From JAAYUH01 sp964640995 (GTDB lineage: Bacteria > Caldisericota > Caldisericia > B22-G15), in contig CAZXJJ010000001.1 in the NCBI GenBank assembly GCA_964640995.1, forward strand, positions 372,001-436,000: a stretch of DNA of 64,000 nucleotides, written 5' to 3'. Position numbers and translations under genes: made by a program. Numbering within the stretch: position 1 is the first letter of the stretch; each line of letters begins with the position of its first letter. Below the pieces are notes generated by a model. The model searched no databases and had not been told where the DNA came from. It was given only the letters and a program-made list of their open reading frames with translations. Below, piece by piece: positions 1 to 8,081 of the stretch.

Positions 1-589
1 TATCATAGTGCTTTTTAAGGTTTTCTAAATAGTTCTCAACTCCACTGAAATTATCAACTTTAACAAAACTAAATTTCTCTTTAATAAGGTTTGTTCCAAT
101 TTTAAAAAGAGGTGAAAGGATCGAGAGGTCAATTTTAAATTTTGATGCTATTATATTTAAATTGAGTGGAAAAATCCACCTTCTAACATATCCAAAACTC
201 ATCCAATTTAACTTTTTTGTATAAATTGGAAGAGAGTTTTTATTTGGAAATCCATAAAAATAGTAGTATCCTCTTTCTTTTCCTTCCTCAAGAGTTTTAA
301 TTGCAAGTTTTTTAAAAATTCCCTTTCCCCTATATTTTTTTAAAACCATGGAATCAACAGAGTGCCCTATTTTTACAATTTCTCCTTTAAAATATGCTTT
401 AAATGGGACAATCGCCTCTTCTCCAACAATTTCACCTTCTTTGCTCTCATAAACAGCAATCAGGTTTTCTTTGAGTGGTTTTTCAAGATATTTCCATCTC
501 CATTTTTTAATATCAACCTCAAGTTCTGGAGTAACACTTTCAAAAAGAGGAATTATCTCCTCTCCACTTCCTTCATATATCTTGCACAT
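1..589 (-). CDS. GNAT-family N-acetyltransferase (partial, runs off window)
   Basis: An open frame on the minus strand starts at an ATG (587-589) with a purine-rich GGAG site 7 bases upstream, and it is still open at base 1, so about 196 residues of the N-terminal part are seen. Residues around 84-93 read KKYRGKGIFKK, the acetyl-CoA pyrophosphate-binding signature of GNAT enzymes. It is followed by a YYYFYGFPN stretch typical of the Eis/FemX-like or general GNAT fold. The acyl acceptor cannot be told from sequence. It is divergent from the lipoprotein gene at 652. Assignment to the superfamily is fairly safe; the substrate is unknown. Confidence 0.7.
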   Translation of the reverse strand, partial: MCKIYEGSGEEIIPLFESVTPELEVDIKKWRWKYLEKPLKENLIAVYESKEGEIVGEEAIVPFKAYFKGEIVKIGHSVDSMVLKKYRGKGIFKKLAIKTLEEGKERGYYYFYGFPNKNSLPIYTKKLNWMSFGYVRRWIFPLNLNIIASKFKIDLSILSPLFKIGTNLIKEKFSFVKVDNFSGVENYLENLKKHYD

Positions 590-651
590 TTTCTTTCTCC
601 TTTAATTTTATATATATATTTTTCATTTTATAATAAAAAGAGGAGGTTTTT

Positions 652-1833
652 ATGAAAAAAAGAGTTTTAATTAGTTTAATACTGTTACTCTTAGTTTTTT
701 CACTCTTTTCTTGTAAAAAGGAAAAGGTTCCAGAAATTGTAATTTCAAGTGGAGGTAAAATTTTACTTTATGATGAGAAAATAAATTTAATTAAAGATTT
801 TGATACTAACCTCAAAGGAAAAATTATTTTAAGCGAGATAAGAAATAATTTAGTATTATTTAATTATTTCTCAGATGATTACACAAAAAGTGGAATTTTT
901 GTCTTAAATATTGAGACAGGTGAGATATTGAATTTAACAGAAGGACTTTTAGGATTCTTTCCATATACTCCAAAATTTTATGATGATGAAAATATTATTT
1001 TTACTTTAAAAGAGAGTGCTGGAAGAGAGTACTTATATATTTATAATCTTAAAATAAAAAATAAAAAACCTCTAATTATAAATTTAATTTCAGAATACAT
1101 CCATCCAATTTACTTTGATGATTTGAATAACAAAATTTATTTACATCTTTTAAGATATAATGAAGTAAATTCAAAAATATCACTCTATAATTTATTAACT
1201 GAAGAATTTATTGAAAACTATATTACTTTTGATGATAAAAAGTTTTATTTTAGAGAAACTTCAAATGAAAATGGTGAGATTTTAGGAACTTCTTATGACT
1301 CAAAATCAGGCAAAGAAAAAATTGAAATATTATATTTAAATAAAAAAGAGTATAAATTGGTTTATGAAGAGAGCTTAGGAGATATCGCTGATGAGATATT
1401 TATTAATAATTCTCAAAACATTTTATACAAATTAATCCCACATGAATTAGGTAAAAAACCATACATAGTTTTAATTGATAGAAATGGAAAAGTTTTGAAA
1501 ACCATAGAAGGTCCAACTAAATTTGAATTTTATGTTAGAGGAGTTTTAAGAAATTATTTGTATCTTATGGCTCAGGAAGAGGTAGGTGGAAAATATTATC
1601 TTTATTTAACAGATTTAGATAAGATTTCATATAAAAAATTGACAAGAGAAAGTTATTTTTACGGTGGAGATCTAACTTTTTCTTATCTAAAAGGAAAGGT
1701 CATTATAAGTGAGATAAAAGAATCAAATCAGGAAAAAGATTATATTCTTATGAATTTAAATGGAGAAAATAGTATTAATTTAAATGAAAAATTGAAAATT
1801 AAAATTGATTCAGTTTTATTTTTTGAAAAGTGA
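652..1833 (+). CDS. Predicted lipoprotein, unknown function
   Basis: This 393-residue protein begins with a signal peptide: a Lys-Lys-Arg start, a Leu/Ile/Val-rich core and a lipobox LFSC with Cys at about residue 21, so it should be lipid-anchored outside the cytoplasmic membrane. The body contains recurring blocks of about 45-50 residues such as YIYNLK, LYLTDLDK and ILMNLNGEN, which resemble the strands of a WD40/TolB-like beta-propeller. This resemblance is by eye only. A strong GGAGG site precedes the ATG. Its TGA stop overlaps the GTG start of the next gene, so the two were probably co-transcribed. No catalytic motif is recognised. Confidence 0.7.
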   Translation: MKKRVLISLILLLLVFSLFSCKKEKVPEIVISSGGKILLYDEKINLIKDFDTNLKGKIILSEIRNNLVLFNYFSDDYTKSGIFVLNIETGEILNLTEGLLGFFPYTPKFYDDENIIFTLKESAGREYLYIYNLKIKNKKPLIINLISEYIHPIYFDDLNNKIYLHLLRYNEVNSKISLYNLLTEEFIENYITFDDKKFYFRETSNENGEILGTSYDSKSGKEKIEILYLNKKEYKLVYEESLGDIADEIFINNSQNILYKLIPHELGKKPYIVLIDRNGKVLKTIEGPTKFEFYVRGVLRNYLYLMAQEEVGGKYYLYLTDLDKISYKKLTRESYFYGGDLTFSYLKGKVIISEIKESNQEKDYILMNLNGENSINLNEKLKIKIDSVLFFEK

Positions 1834-3108
1834 ACTATGATTTAAATTTAGTTATTTTTTATAACAAAAACAATAGATATAGCTTTAATTCTCTTTTAGG
1901 TGCCATAAAAATTGAAGAAAGATTTAAAAATATAAATATTATTTTTATTGAGAAAGAAGAGGGGCTTTTTAATCTTTCGGAATTAATTGATAATAATAAA
2001 AAAACTATTTTTGCCTTTTCTTTTTTTACAACTCAAATTTTCGATATTTTTGATATTGTTAGAAAACTAAGAGATATATATAAAAATAAAATTGTTCTTA
2101 TTGCAGGAGGTCCTCATCCAACAGGAGACCCTAAAGGAACTCTTAAAATGGGTTTTGACTATGTGTTCAGAGGTGAAGGCGAGGAAAGTTTTGTTAAATT
2201 TTTATTGAACTTTTTAAATAATGAGGATTTTGAGAATATAAAAGGCCTCTCTTTTGTAAAAGATGGTGCGTTTTTTGTGTCATCATTAAGCGAAAGAGTT
2301 GATATAGATAAATATCCTCCTTTTTCAGTTAAATATGAAAGATTTAGTCCAATTGAAATAACAAGAGGGTGTCCGTTTTTCTGTTATTATTGTGAGACAC
2401 CTTATATTTTTGGTGGAAAGGTAAGACACAGAAGCATAGAAAATATTATTAAATACATTGAAATTATGAAAAAACTCAATTTAACTGATATTAGATTCAT
2501 AACTCCAAATGCTTTCTCATATGGTTCTGTCGATGGAAAAAAATTAAATTTAGAGGCACTTGAAGAACTTTTAAAAGAGATTAAAAGAATAATTGGGGAG
2601 AGTGGAAGAATTTTTCTTGGAACCTTTCCATCAGAGGTTAGACCTGAATTTGTAATTGATGAAACATTAATTCTTGTTAAAAAATATGCTTTTAATGATT
2701 CAATTGTAATTGGTGCTCAATCTGGAAGTGATAAAGTTTTAAATTTTATAAACAGAGGTCATGGAGTAAGAGAAATATATAAATCTGTTGAACTTTCAAT
2801 AAAATACAATTTAAAGCCAATTGTTGATTTTATTTTTGGACTTCCAGGAGAAGAGAAAGAAGACATAGAAGAGACCACTTAAGGTTATGAAAGACCTTAT
2901 AAAATTTGGTGCAAGAATTCATGCTCACACTTTTATTCCACTTCCTTTAACTCCATTTTAATTTGAAAAAAGTGGAAGAGTGAGCGAGAAATTAAAGAGT
3001 TTCATTAAGGAAAATCTCAAAGAAAAGGTTGTTTTTGGAGATTGAGGAGTTCAACAGAAATTAGGAAAAAAAATTGCAGAGTATTTCAAAACTGGTTTTA
3101 TGTTATAA
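1830..3108 (+). pseudogene. B12-binding radical SAM protein (TIGR04013-like), disrupted
   Basis: The frame starts with GTG overlapping the upstream stop. Residues 1-150 form a cobalamin-binding-like Rossmann domain (IAGGPHPTGDP, FRGEGEESF). Then comes the radical SAM cluster motif in RGCPFFCYYC (CX3CX2C). The frame ends at a TAA at 2880-2882 because of one extra base. In the +1 frame the homologous C-terminal part continues immediately (KVMKDLIKFGARIHAHTF), broken by a TAA at 2959-2961 and a TGA at 3043-3045, and ends at a natural TAA at 3106-3108. Three lesions in otherwise well-kept sequence point to recent inactivation or to sequence errors. The N-terminal 350 residues could still be made. 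Confidence 0.85.
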
Positions 3109-3155
3109 TTATATTATCGTTACTTTTTAAACAATTTTAATCTGGAGGTTTTTTT

Positions 3156-5426
3156 ATGTTTATGAACAAAAATTATCAAGAGTTAATTCAGGATTTAATT
3201 GATAATCTTGGAAAATGGTTTTATGATGAAGAGAAATTAAGATGGGGAAGAATGACAAAAGAGTTATACCCTTATGAAAAACTTTTTTCTCCAATTCAAG
3301 TAAATACCATAACAATTAGAAATAGAATTGTTATGGGACCAATGGGAAATATATCTATGGCAGAAGAGATGGGAAGACCATCAGAGAAAATGATAAAGTA
3401 TTTTTCAGAAAGAGCAAAAGGAGGAGTTGGCTTAATAACAACTGGTCTTGTTCCAATATGTCACTATGTTGATCCTTCAGTTACAGAACCAGGAGACAGA
3501 AGTTATTTTCCTAGGATAGATAAATCAAGAACAGTTTATTCTGGATGGAGAGATATTGCTGAAGCAGTTCACTCATTTGGAGCAAAAATTTTTATTCAAT
3601 TAACTCCTGGACTTGGAAGAGTTGGTTCTCCTGAATGTTTAATTAAAAAGTTTAAATTACCTGTTTCAGCATCTTGGAATCCAAATTTTTATATCCCAGA
3701 GGTTCCATGTAGGCCTTTAAGAGATAGAGAATTATATAAAATTATAAAAAATGCAGGCCAAGCATCTGCAGATGCAAAAGCGCTTTTAATTGATGGGGTG
3801 TATCTCCATGGGCATGAAGGTTATCTTCTTGAGCAGATGCAAAATAGGGCATTCAACAGAAGAAAATTTGGAAAATTTGCTGATTGGCAAGCATTTGGAA
3901 TTGAGCTTGTTAAAGAGATAAGAAAAAGAGTTGGTCCATATTATCCAATAATGTATAGAATTGACCTTTCTCTTGCCTTAAATGAAACGTACAAAGACAA
4001 GATGGATAAAGTTAAACCACTCAAAAAGTTCAAAAATGAAAGAAAAGTTGAAGAGACGCTTGAATATATGGCAAATCTTTTGAAAGCAGGAGTTGATATT
4101 TTTGATGTTGACCTTGGTTGTTATGATAACTGGTGGTTACCACATCCACCAAATTCAATGCCACCGGGTTGTTATCTTCTTGTTTCAAAAATTGTAAAAG
4201 AATATTTCAAAGAAAAAGGAATTAAATCAAATTTAGGGCTTGATGTTCCAGTTGTTGCAGTTGGGAAACTTGGATATCCAGATCTTGCTGAAAAAGCATT
4301 AAGAGATGAGATGTGTGATATGATTATGCTTGCAAGACCACTTCTTGCAGATCCAGAATGGCCAAATAAGGCATATGCTGGAAAAGTTGAAGAAATCATT
4401 CCATGTATTGGAGACCAAGAAGGATGTATTAATGAATTTATTGAAGGTGGACACCCACAATGTGCAGTAAACCCAGTAACTGGAAATGAAGATCTTTACT
4501 CTGATTTAAAACCTGTAAAGGAGAAAAAGAAAATTGCGGTTATTGGTGCAGGACCTGCTGGAGTTGTCTGTGCAACAACCCTTGCTGAAAGAGGTCATGA
4601 TGTTTATCTTTATGAAAAGAGTTCAAAAGTTGGTGGCACACTCATTTGGGGTTCTGTTCCAAAAATAAAATATGATGTAAAAAATTATGTTGAGTATCTT
4701 GAAAATCTTCTTAAGAGAACTCAGGAAAAATATTCTCTTAAAGTTGAATTTAACAAAGAGGTCGATACAGAATTTTTGAAAAAAGAAAAGTTTTACATTG
4801 TTATTTGTGCAACAGGAACAGTTGAAAAGAAATTGAATGTAAAAGGAGCTGATAGACCTAATGTTATCTCTGCAATAACTTATCTTAAAAATCCTGAAAA
4901 ATTTGATGATAAAAATAAATTTGTTGTTATTGGTGGAGGAGCAGTTGGTTGTGAAATTGCCTATTACCTTGCTTATGAGAGAAATAAAGAAGTTACTGTT
5001 GTCGAAATGCTTCCATATTTTATGAAAGGAGTTTGCACTGCAAATAGAGGACATCTTATACACTATCTTGAGAGAAAAGAAGTTAGATTAATAAATTGTG
5101 CAACTGTTAAAGAGATAAAGGAAAACTCAGTTTTAATTTCAAGAAAAGTTGAAAATGTTCCTAATCCTTATGAAGTATGGAGACCTGTTCTTCCTGATAA
5201 CATTAAAAATCCTTTTGAGAAAAAGATTAAAGAAAAAGAGATTGAAGAAGAAATTTTTGCTGATTATGTAATAATTTCTGTTGGTCTTTCGCCAAATAAC
5301 AAACTCTATTTTGATTGCCTTAAGGAAAGAGTTGCTGAAAAAGTTTACAATATTGGAGATTCATATTGCCCTGGAAGAGTTTTTGAAGCAGTTAAATCAG
5401 GATACCTAATCGGAAGATCAATATAG
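3156..5426 (+). CDS. NADH:flavin oxidoreductase / 2-enoate-reductase-like Fe-S flavoprotein
   Basis: This is a 756-residue member of the old-yellow-enzyme family that includes 2-enoate reductase, 2,4-dienoyl-CoA reductase and BaiCD. An N-terminal FMN barrel starts near residue 46 (KLFSPIQVNTITIRNRIVMGPM). The Fe-S linker is near 417-436, and a C-terminal FAD/NAD-binding region has VIGAGPAGVVCATTLAERG near 455 and VVIGGGAVGCEIAYYLAYE near 590. The Fe-S motif reads C-X2-D-X3-C-X11-C (Cys417, Asp420, Cys424, Cys436), so the usual second cysteine is Asp. The protein is about 80 residues longer than typical members. The first ATG is chosen because GGAGG lies 7 bases upstream. Such enzymes reduce activated C=C bonds; the substrate is unknown. 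Confidence 0.88.
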   Translation: MFMNKNYQELIQDLIDNLGKWFYDEEKLRWGRMTKELYPYEKLFSPIQVNTITIRNRIVMGPMGNISMAEEMGRPSEKMIKYFSERAKGGVGLITTGLVPICHYVDPSVTEPGDRSYFPRIDKSRTVYSGWRDIAEAVHSFGAKIFIQLTPGLGRVGSPECLIKKFKLPVSASWNPNFYIPEVPCRPLRDRELYKIIKNAGQASADAKALLIDGVYLHGHEGYLLEQMQNRAFNRRKFGKFADWQAFGIELVKEIRKRVGPYYPIMYRIDLSLALNETYKDKMDKVKPLKKFKNERKVEETLEYMANLLKAGVDIFDVDLGCYDNWWLPHPPNSMPPGCYLLVSKIVKEYFKEKGIKSNLGLDVPVVAVGKLGYPDLAEKALRDEMCDMIMLARPLLADPEWPNKAYAGKVEEIIPCIGDQEGCINEFIEGGHPQCAVNPVTGNEDLYSDLKPVKEKKKIAVIGAGPAGVVCATTLAERGHDVYLYEKSSKVGGTLIWGSVPKIKYDVKNYVEYLENLLKRTQEKYSLKVEFNKEVDTEFLKKEKFYIVICATGTVEKKLNVKGADRPNVISAITYLKNPEKFDDKNKFVVIGGGAVGCEIAYYLAYERNKEVTVVEMLPYFMKGVCTANRGHLIHYLERKEVRLINCATVKEIKENSVLISRKVENVPNPYEVWRPVLPDNIKNPFEKKIKEKEIEEEIFADYVIISVGLSPNNKLYFDCLKERVAEKVYNIGDSYCPGRVFEAVKSGYLIGRSI

Positions 5427-5509
5427 ATAAATAATTAATTTCACAATTTAATTTTGACAGAATTAATTTAGAAATTTCAATCATTTGATAACTTTTTGGG
5501 TAAATTTAT
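5427..5509. other. Short non-coding gap before toxin-antitoxin remnant
   Basis: This is an AT-rich stretch after the flavoenzyme stop. It contains a TTGACA hexamer but no well-spaced -10 box, and no gene or terminator hairpin was found. Confidence 0.4.
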
Positions 5510-5708
5510 ATGAATATTGAAGAAATTATTAAAAAATTAAAGAATTATAAAAAAGTTTAAAGAAAAAATTCAATATTAAAGAATTAGGTGTTCTAGTTCT
5601 TTTGTTGAAGGAACTCAAACAGAAAAAAAAAGTGATATAGTAATATAAATTGAATTTGAGAAACTGATAGATATGTTCACTTATCTAGAATTAAAAGAAA
5701 CTTACTAA
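5510..5708 (+). pseudogene. MntA-like minimal nucleotidyltransferase antitoxin remnant
   Basis: An ATG at 5510 opens MNIEEIIKKLKNYKKV and then stops. Shifting frame gives FKEKFNIKELGV, and a third frame gives SSFVEGTQTEKKSDIVI followed by stops. Laid end to end this matches the minimal nucleotidyltransferase (MNT) layout: an N-terminal helix, strand, GSxxxG and SDID. Here the GS motif has become SS and SDID has become SDIV, with an in-frame TAA right after. At least two frameshifts and two stops make it non-functional. It lies just before a HepT-like remnant in the order usual for MntA/HepT systems. Confidence 0.7.
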
Positions 5709-5718
5709 AGATTAAGAT

Positions 5719-5976
5719 TATGAAGATTTTATAATAGATTAACTAATTGTTTATGCTGTTATTAGATGTTTTGAAATTATAGGTGAAGCAGTTAAAAATA
5801 TACCTCAGGAATTAAAAGATAACTACCCTAACATTCCTTGGACAAGAATTGCTGGTTTGCGTGATAAATTGATACATAGATATTTTGGAGTTGATTATGA
5901 AACAATATGGGAAACAATAAAAGTTAGAATTCCTGAATTTAAAACTATGCTTGAAAAACTCAAAGAGAATTTGTAA
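5719..5976 (+). pseudogene. HepT-like HEPN toxin remnant
   Basis: The frame reads YEDFIID, a TAA, then about 77 open residues including YAVIRCFEIIGEAVKNIPQEL and AGLRDKLIHRYFGVDYETIWE. The RDKLIH stretch is the R-X4-H active site of HEPN/HepT RNases and the Y after it (HRYFG) is also conserved, so the C-terminal two thirds are well preserved. The N-terminal third is missing or scrambled and no start codon with a ribosome site is present. In intact systems the MntA partner adenylylates this tyrosine. Here both partners are broken, the antitoxin more so. Confidence 0.75.
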
Positions 5977-6065
5977 ATTTAAAATCCAAAAAACAAATAA
6001 ATTTTTATAATATATAAAGTGCATTTTGTTGAAAGTTTTTTTAAATTTAGTAAAATTTGATTAAA

Positions 6066-6142
6066 GGCGGCGTAGCTCAGTTGGTAAGAGCACACGGCTC
6101 ATACCCGTGGTGTCGTGGGTTCGACTCCCTCCGCCGCCACCA
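6066..6142 (+). tRNA. tRNA-Met (CAU), elongator type
   Basis: The cloverleaf folds fully. Acceptor stem GGCGGCG pairs with CGCCGCC, the anticodon stem is CACGG/CCGTG with loop CTCATAC, and the T arm has GGTTCGACTCC. The discriminator is A and CCA is encoded. The anticodon is CAT. The closest remembered relative is the Bacillus elongator tRNA-Met, which shares most of the acceptor stem and the anticodon stem. tRNA-Ile2, which also carries CAT before lysidine modification, has different acceptor pairs. The next gene, tilS, is the enzyme that must tell these two tRNAs apart. Confidence 0.93.
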
Positions 6143-6147
6143 TTAAA

Positions 6148-7545
6148 ATGAATTTAATTTCTAAAGTAAAAATTTTTATTGAAGAAAATTCTTTGTTTTC
6201 TCCTCAAGACAAAATTGTGGTTGCATTTTCTGGTGGACCAGATTCTACATTTCTTGTTTATTTTCTAAAAGAAAATTTTGAAAACCTTCTTATTTTAGTT
6301 CATTTAAATCACTTATTGAGAGGAGAAGATTCAAATTTAGATGAAATTTTTGTGAGAAGAGTATCACAAAAATTGAAAATCCCCCTTTTTGTAAGGAGAT
6401 TAGATATAAAAAAATTAAGTGAAGAAAAGAAAAAATCAATTGAAGAGGTTGGAAGAGAAGAGAGATTTACTTTTTTCAATGAGATTAAGGAAAAAGATAA
6501 ATTTACAAAAATCGCTCTTGCTCATAATTTTGATGACAAAATTGAAACAATTTTAATGAATTTTTTAAGAGGAACAGGGCTTAAAGGTCTCGTGGGAATT
6601 TTACCAAAATGGGGAGACATTATTCATCCAACTCTTATTTTAAAAAGAGAAGAGATAGTTGATTATCTAAATCAAAAAAAGATTGATTATAGAATTGATA
6701 AAACAAATTTAGAAACAATTTACTTGAGAAATAAAGTTAGGAATGAGTTAATTCCATATATTGAAAAAGAGTTTAATAAGTCATTTAAAGAGAAAGTTTT
6801 TGATTTAAGTGAAATTGTTAGATTTGATGAGGATTTTCTCCAAGAGATAACAGAGAAAAGTTTAAGTGAAATAGTTAAAATTATCGATAGTTCCTATTTT
6901 ATTGATATTGAAAAATTTAGAAACCTTCATAAGGCAATACAAAGGAGAATAATCAGAAAAATTATCGAGGAGTTTAATGAAGACTTAAGAGAATTTTCAG
7001 TTAAAAATATTGATGATATTATAAATTTAATCGATAAAAGAAGTGGTAAAGAGATAATTCTTTCTAAAAATTTAATAGCAATAAGAGAGAAGGATAAAAT
7101 TGTAATTGAAAAGTTGTCTTTAACAAAAAAAGATTATCTTATAGAGATTAAAGATTTAGGAGAGATAAAAAAAGAAGGTTTAAAAATTTCACTTAAATTA
7201 GTTGAAAATATGAATAAAACAAAAAACCGATTTGAAGCATATTTTGATTTTGATAAAATCTCTTTTCCACTTTTTATAAGACCTCCAAAATTTGGTGAAA
7301 GATTTACTCCTCTTGGAGTAAATTACTCAAAAAAAATTCAAGATTTTTTGACAGATTTAAAAATTTCAAAAAGCATTAAATGGAAAATTCCGGTTCTTTC
7401 TAACTCAAAAGGTGATATATTATGGATTATCGGATTAAGAATGAGTGAAAACTTCAAAGTCAGTGAGATGACAAAAAGAGTTTTATATATTACAATAGAA
7501 TTGGAGGATAATGAATGGATAAAGATATACAAAAGATTCTTATAA
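6148..7545 (+). CDS. tilS: tRNA(Ile)-lysidine synthase
   Basis: This enzyme converts C34 of the CAU-anticodon isoleucine tRNA to lysidine using ATP and lysine, so that it reads AUA. Residues about 21-33 give the PP-loop VVAFSGGPDSTFL (SGGxDS). HNFDDKIETILMNFLRG and LRNKVRNELIPYIE are also hallmarks of the family, and the C-terminal domain is present. The length of 465 residues is normal. An upstream in-frame ATG at 6115 lies inside the tRNA, so the ATG at 6148 just after the CCA end is taken as the start. The 3' end overlaps hpt by 31 bases. The order tilS-hpt-ftsH is the same as in Bacillus. Confidence 0.95.
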   Translation: MNLISKVKIFIEENSLFSPQDKIVVAFSGGPDSTFLVYFLKENFENLLILVHLNHLLRGEDSNLDEIFVRRVSQKLKIPLFVRRLDIKKLSEEKKKSIEEVGREERFTFFNEIKEKDKFTKIALAHNFDDKIETILMNFLRGTGLKGLVGILPKWGDIIHPTLILKREEIVDYLNQKKIDYRIDKTNLETIYLRNKVRNELIPYIEKEFNKSFKEKVFDLSEIVRFDEDFLQEITEKSLSEIVKIIDSSYFIDIEKFRNLHKAIQRRIIRKIIEEFNEDLREFSVKNIDDIINLIDKRSGKEIILSKNLIAIREKDKIVIEKLSLTKKDYLIEIKDLGEIKKEGLKISLKLVENMNKTKNRFEAYFDFDKISFPLFIRPPKFGERFTPLGVNYSKKIQDFLTDLKISKSIKWKIPVLSNSKGDILWIIGLRMSENFKVSEMTKRVLYITIELEDNEWIKIYKRFL

Positions 7546-8081
7546 CTGAAGAAGAGATTAAGAAAAGAGTAAAAGAACTTGCAAAAGATTTATGCAATGT
7601 TTATAAAGATTTATTCCCACATCTTATTTGTATTTTAAAAGGAGCGACAATTTTTTTATCAGATTTAGTTAAAGAGATGAATATTTATCTTTCTCTTGAT
7701 TTCATGGGAATTTCTTCTTACGGTGCATCCACCAAAACATCTGGTATAATTAAAATAACTAAGGATCTTGACCACTCAATAGAAGGAAGACATGTATTGA
7801 TTGTTGAAGATATAGTTGACACAGGCTTAACATTATCTCACCTTAGAGAATTACTCTCCTCAAGGAAACCCTTATCTCTTCAAACTGTTGCCCTTTTAAA
7901 TAAAAAAGTTAGAAGAATAAAAGATGTTCCTGTTGAATTTTATGGATTCGATGTTCCAGATGAATTTGTTGTAGGTTATGGACTTGATTTTAATGAAAAA
8001 TATAGAAATCTTCCTTATATCTGTGTCTTGAAGCCTGAAGTTTATATGTATGAGGTGATGAAGTATGAAAAAAGTCAATAA
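7515..8081 (+). CDS. hpt: Hypoxanthine phosphoribosyltransferase
   Basis: This 188-residue purine-salvage enzyme joins hypoxanthine or guanine to PRPP. The PRPP-binding loop VLIVEDIVDTGLTL is clear near residues 95-108, and the base-binding region VPDEFVVGYGLDFNEKYRNLPYI is typical of bacterial Hpt. GGAGG sits 7 bases before the ATG and lies inside the end of tilS, so translation is probably coupled. The 3' end overlaps ftsH by 17 bases. Confidence 0.95.
   Translation: MDKDIQKILITEEEIKKRVKELAKDLCNVYKDLFPHLICILKGATIFLSDLVKEMNIYLSLDFMGISSYGASTKTSGIIKITKDLDHSIEGRHVLIVEDIVDTGLTLSHLRELLSSRKPLSLQTVALLNKKVRRIKDVPVEFYGFDVPDEFVVGYGLDFNEKYRNLPYICVLKPEVYMYEVMKYEKSQ

Noticed and set aside
362..655. 97-residue plus-strand frame at the window start
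   Set aside because: It is the antisense of the GNAT gene, which has a clear acetyl-CoA motif and a ribosome site; the frame is Phe/Asn-rich as expected of a shadow.
5812..6024. Minus-strand 70-residue frame over the HepT remnant
   Set aside because: It is antisense to the recognisable HEPN sequence, has no ribosome site and no similarity to known proteins.
6066..6142. tRNA-Ile2 (CAU awaiting lysidine) because it precedes tilS
   Set aside because: Acceptor and anticodon stem sequence agree with elongator tRNA-Met of Gram-positive type, and neighbourhood alone is weak evidence.
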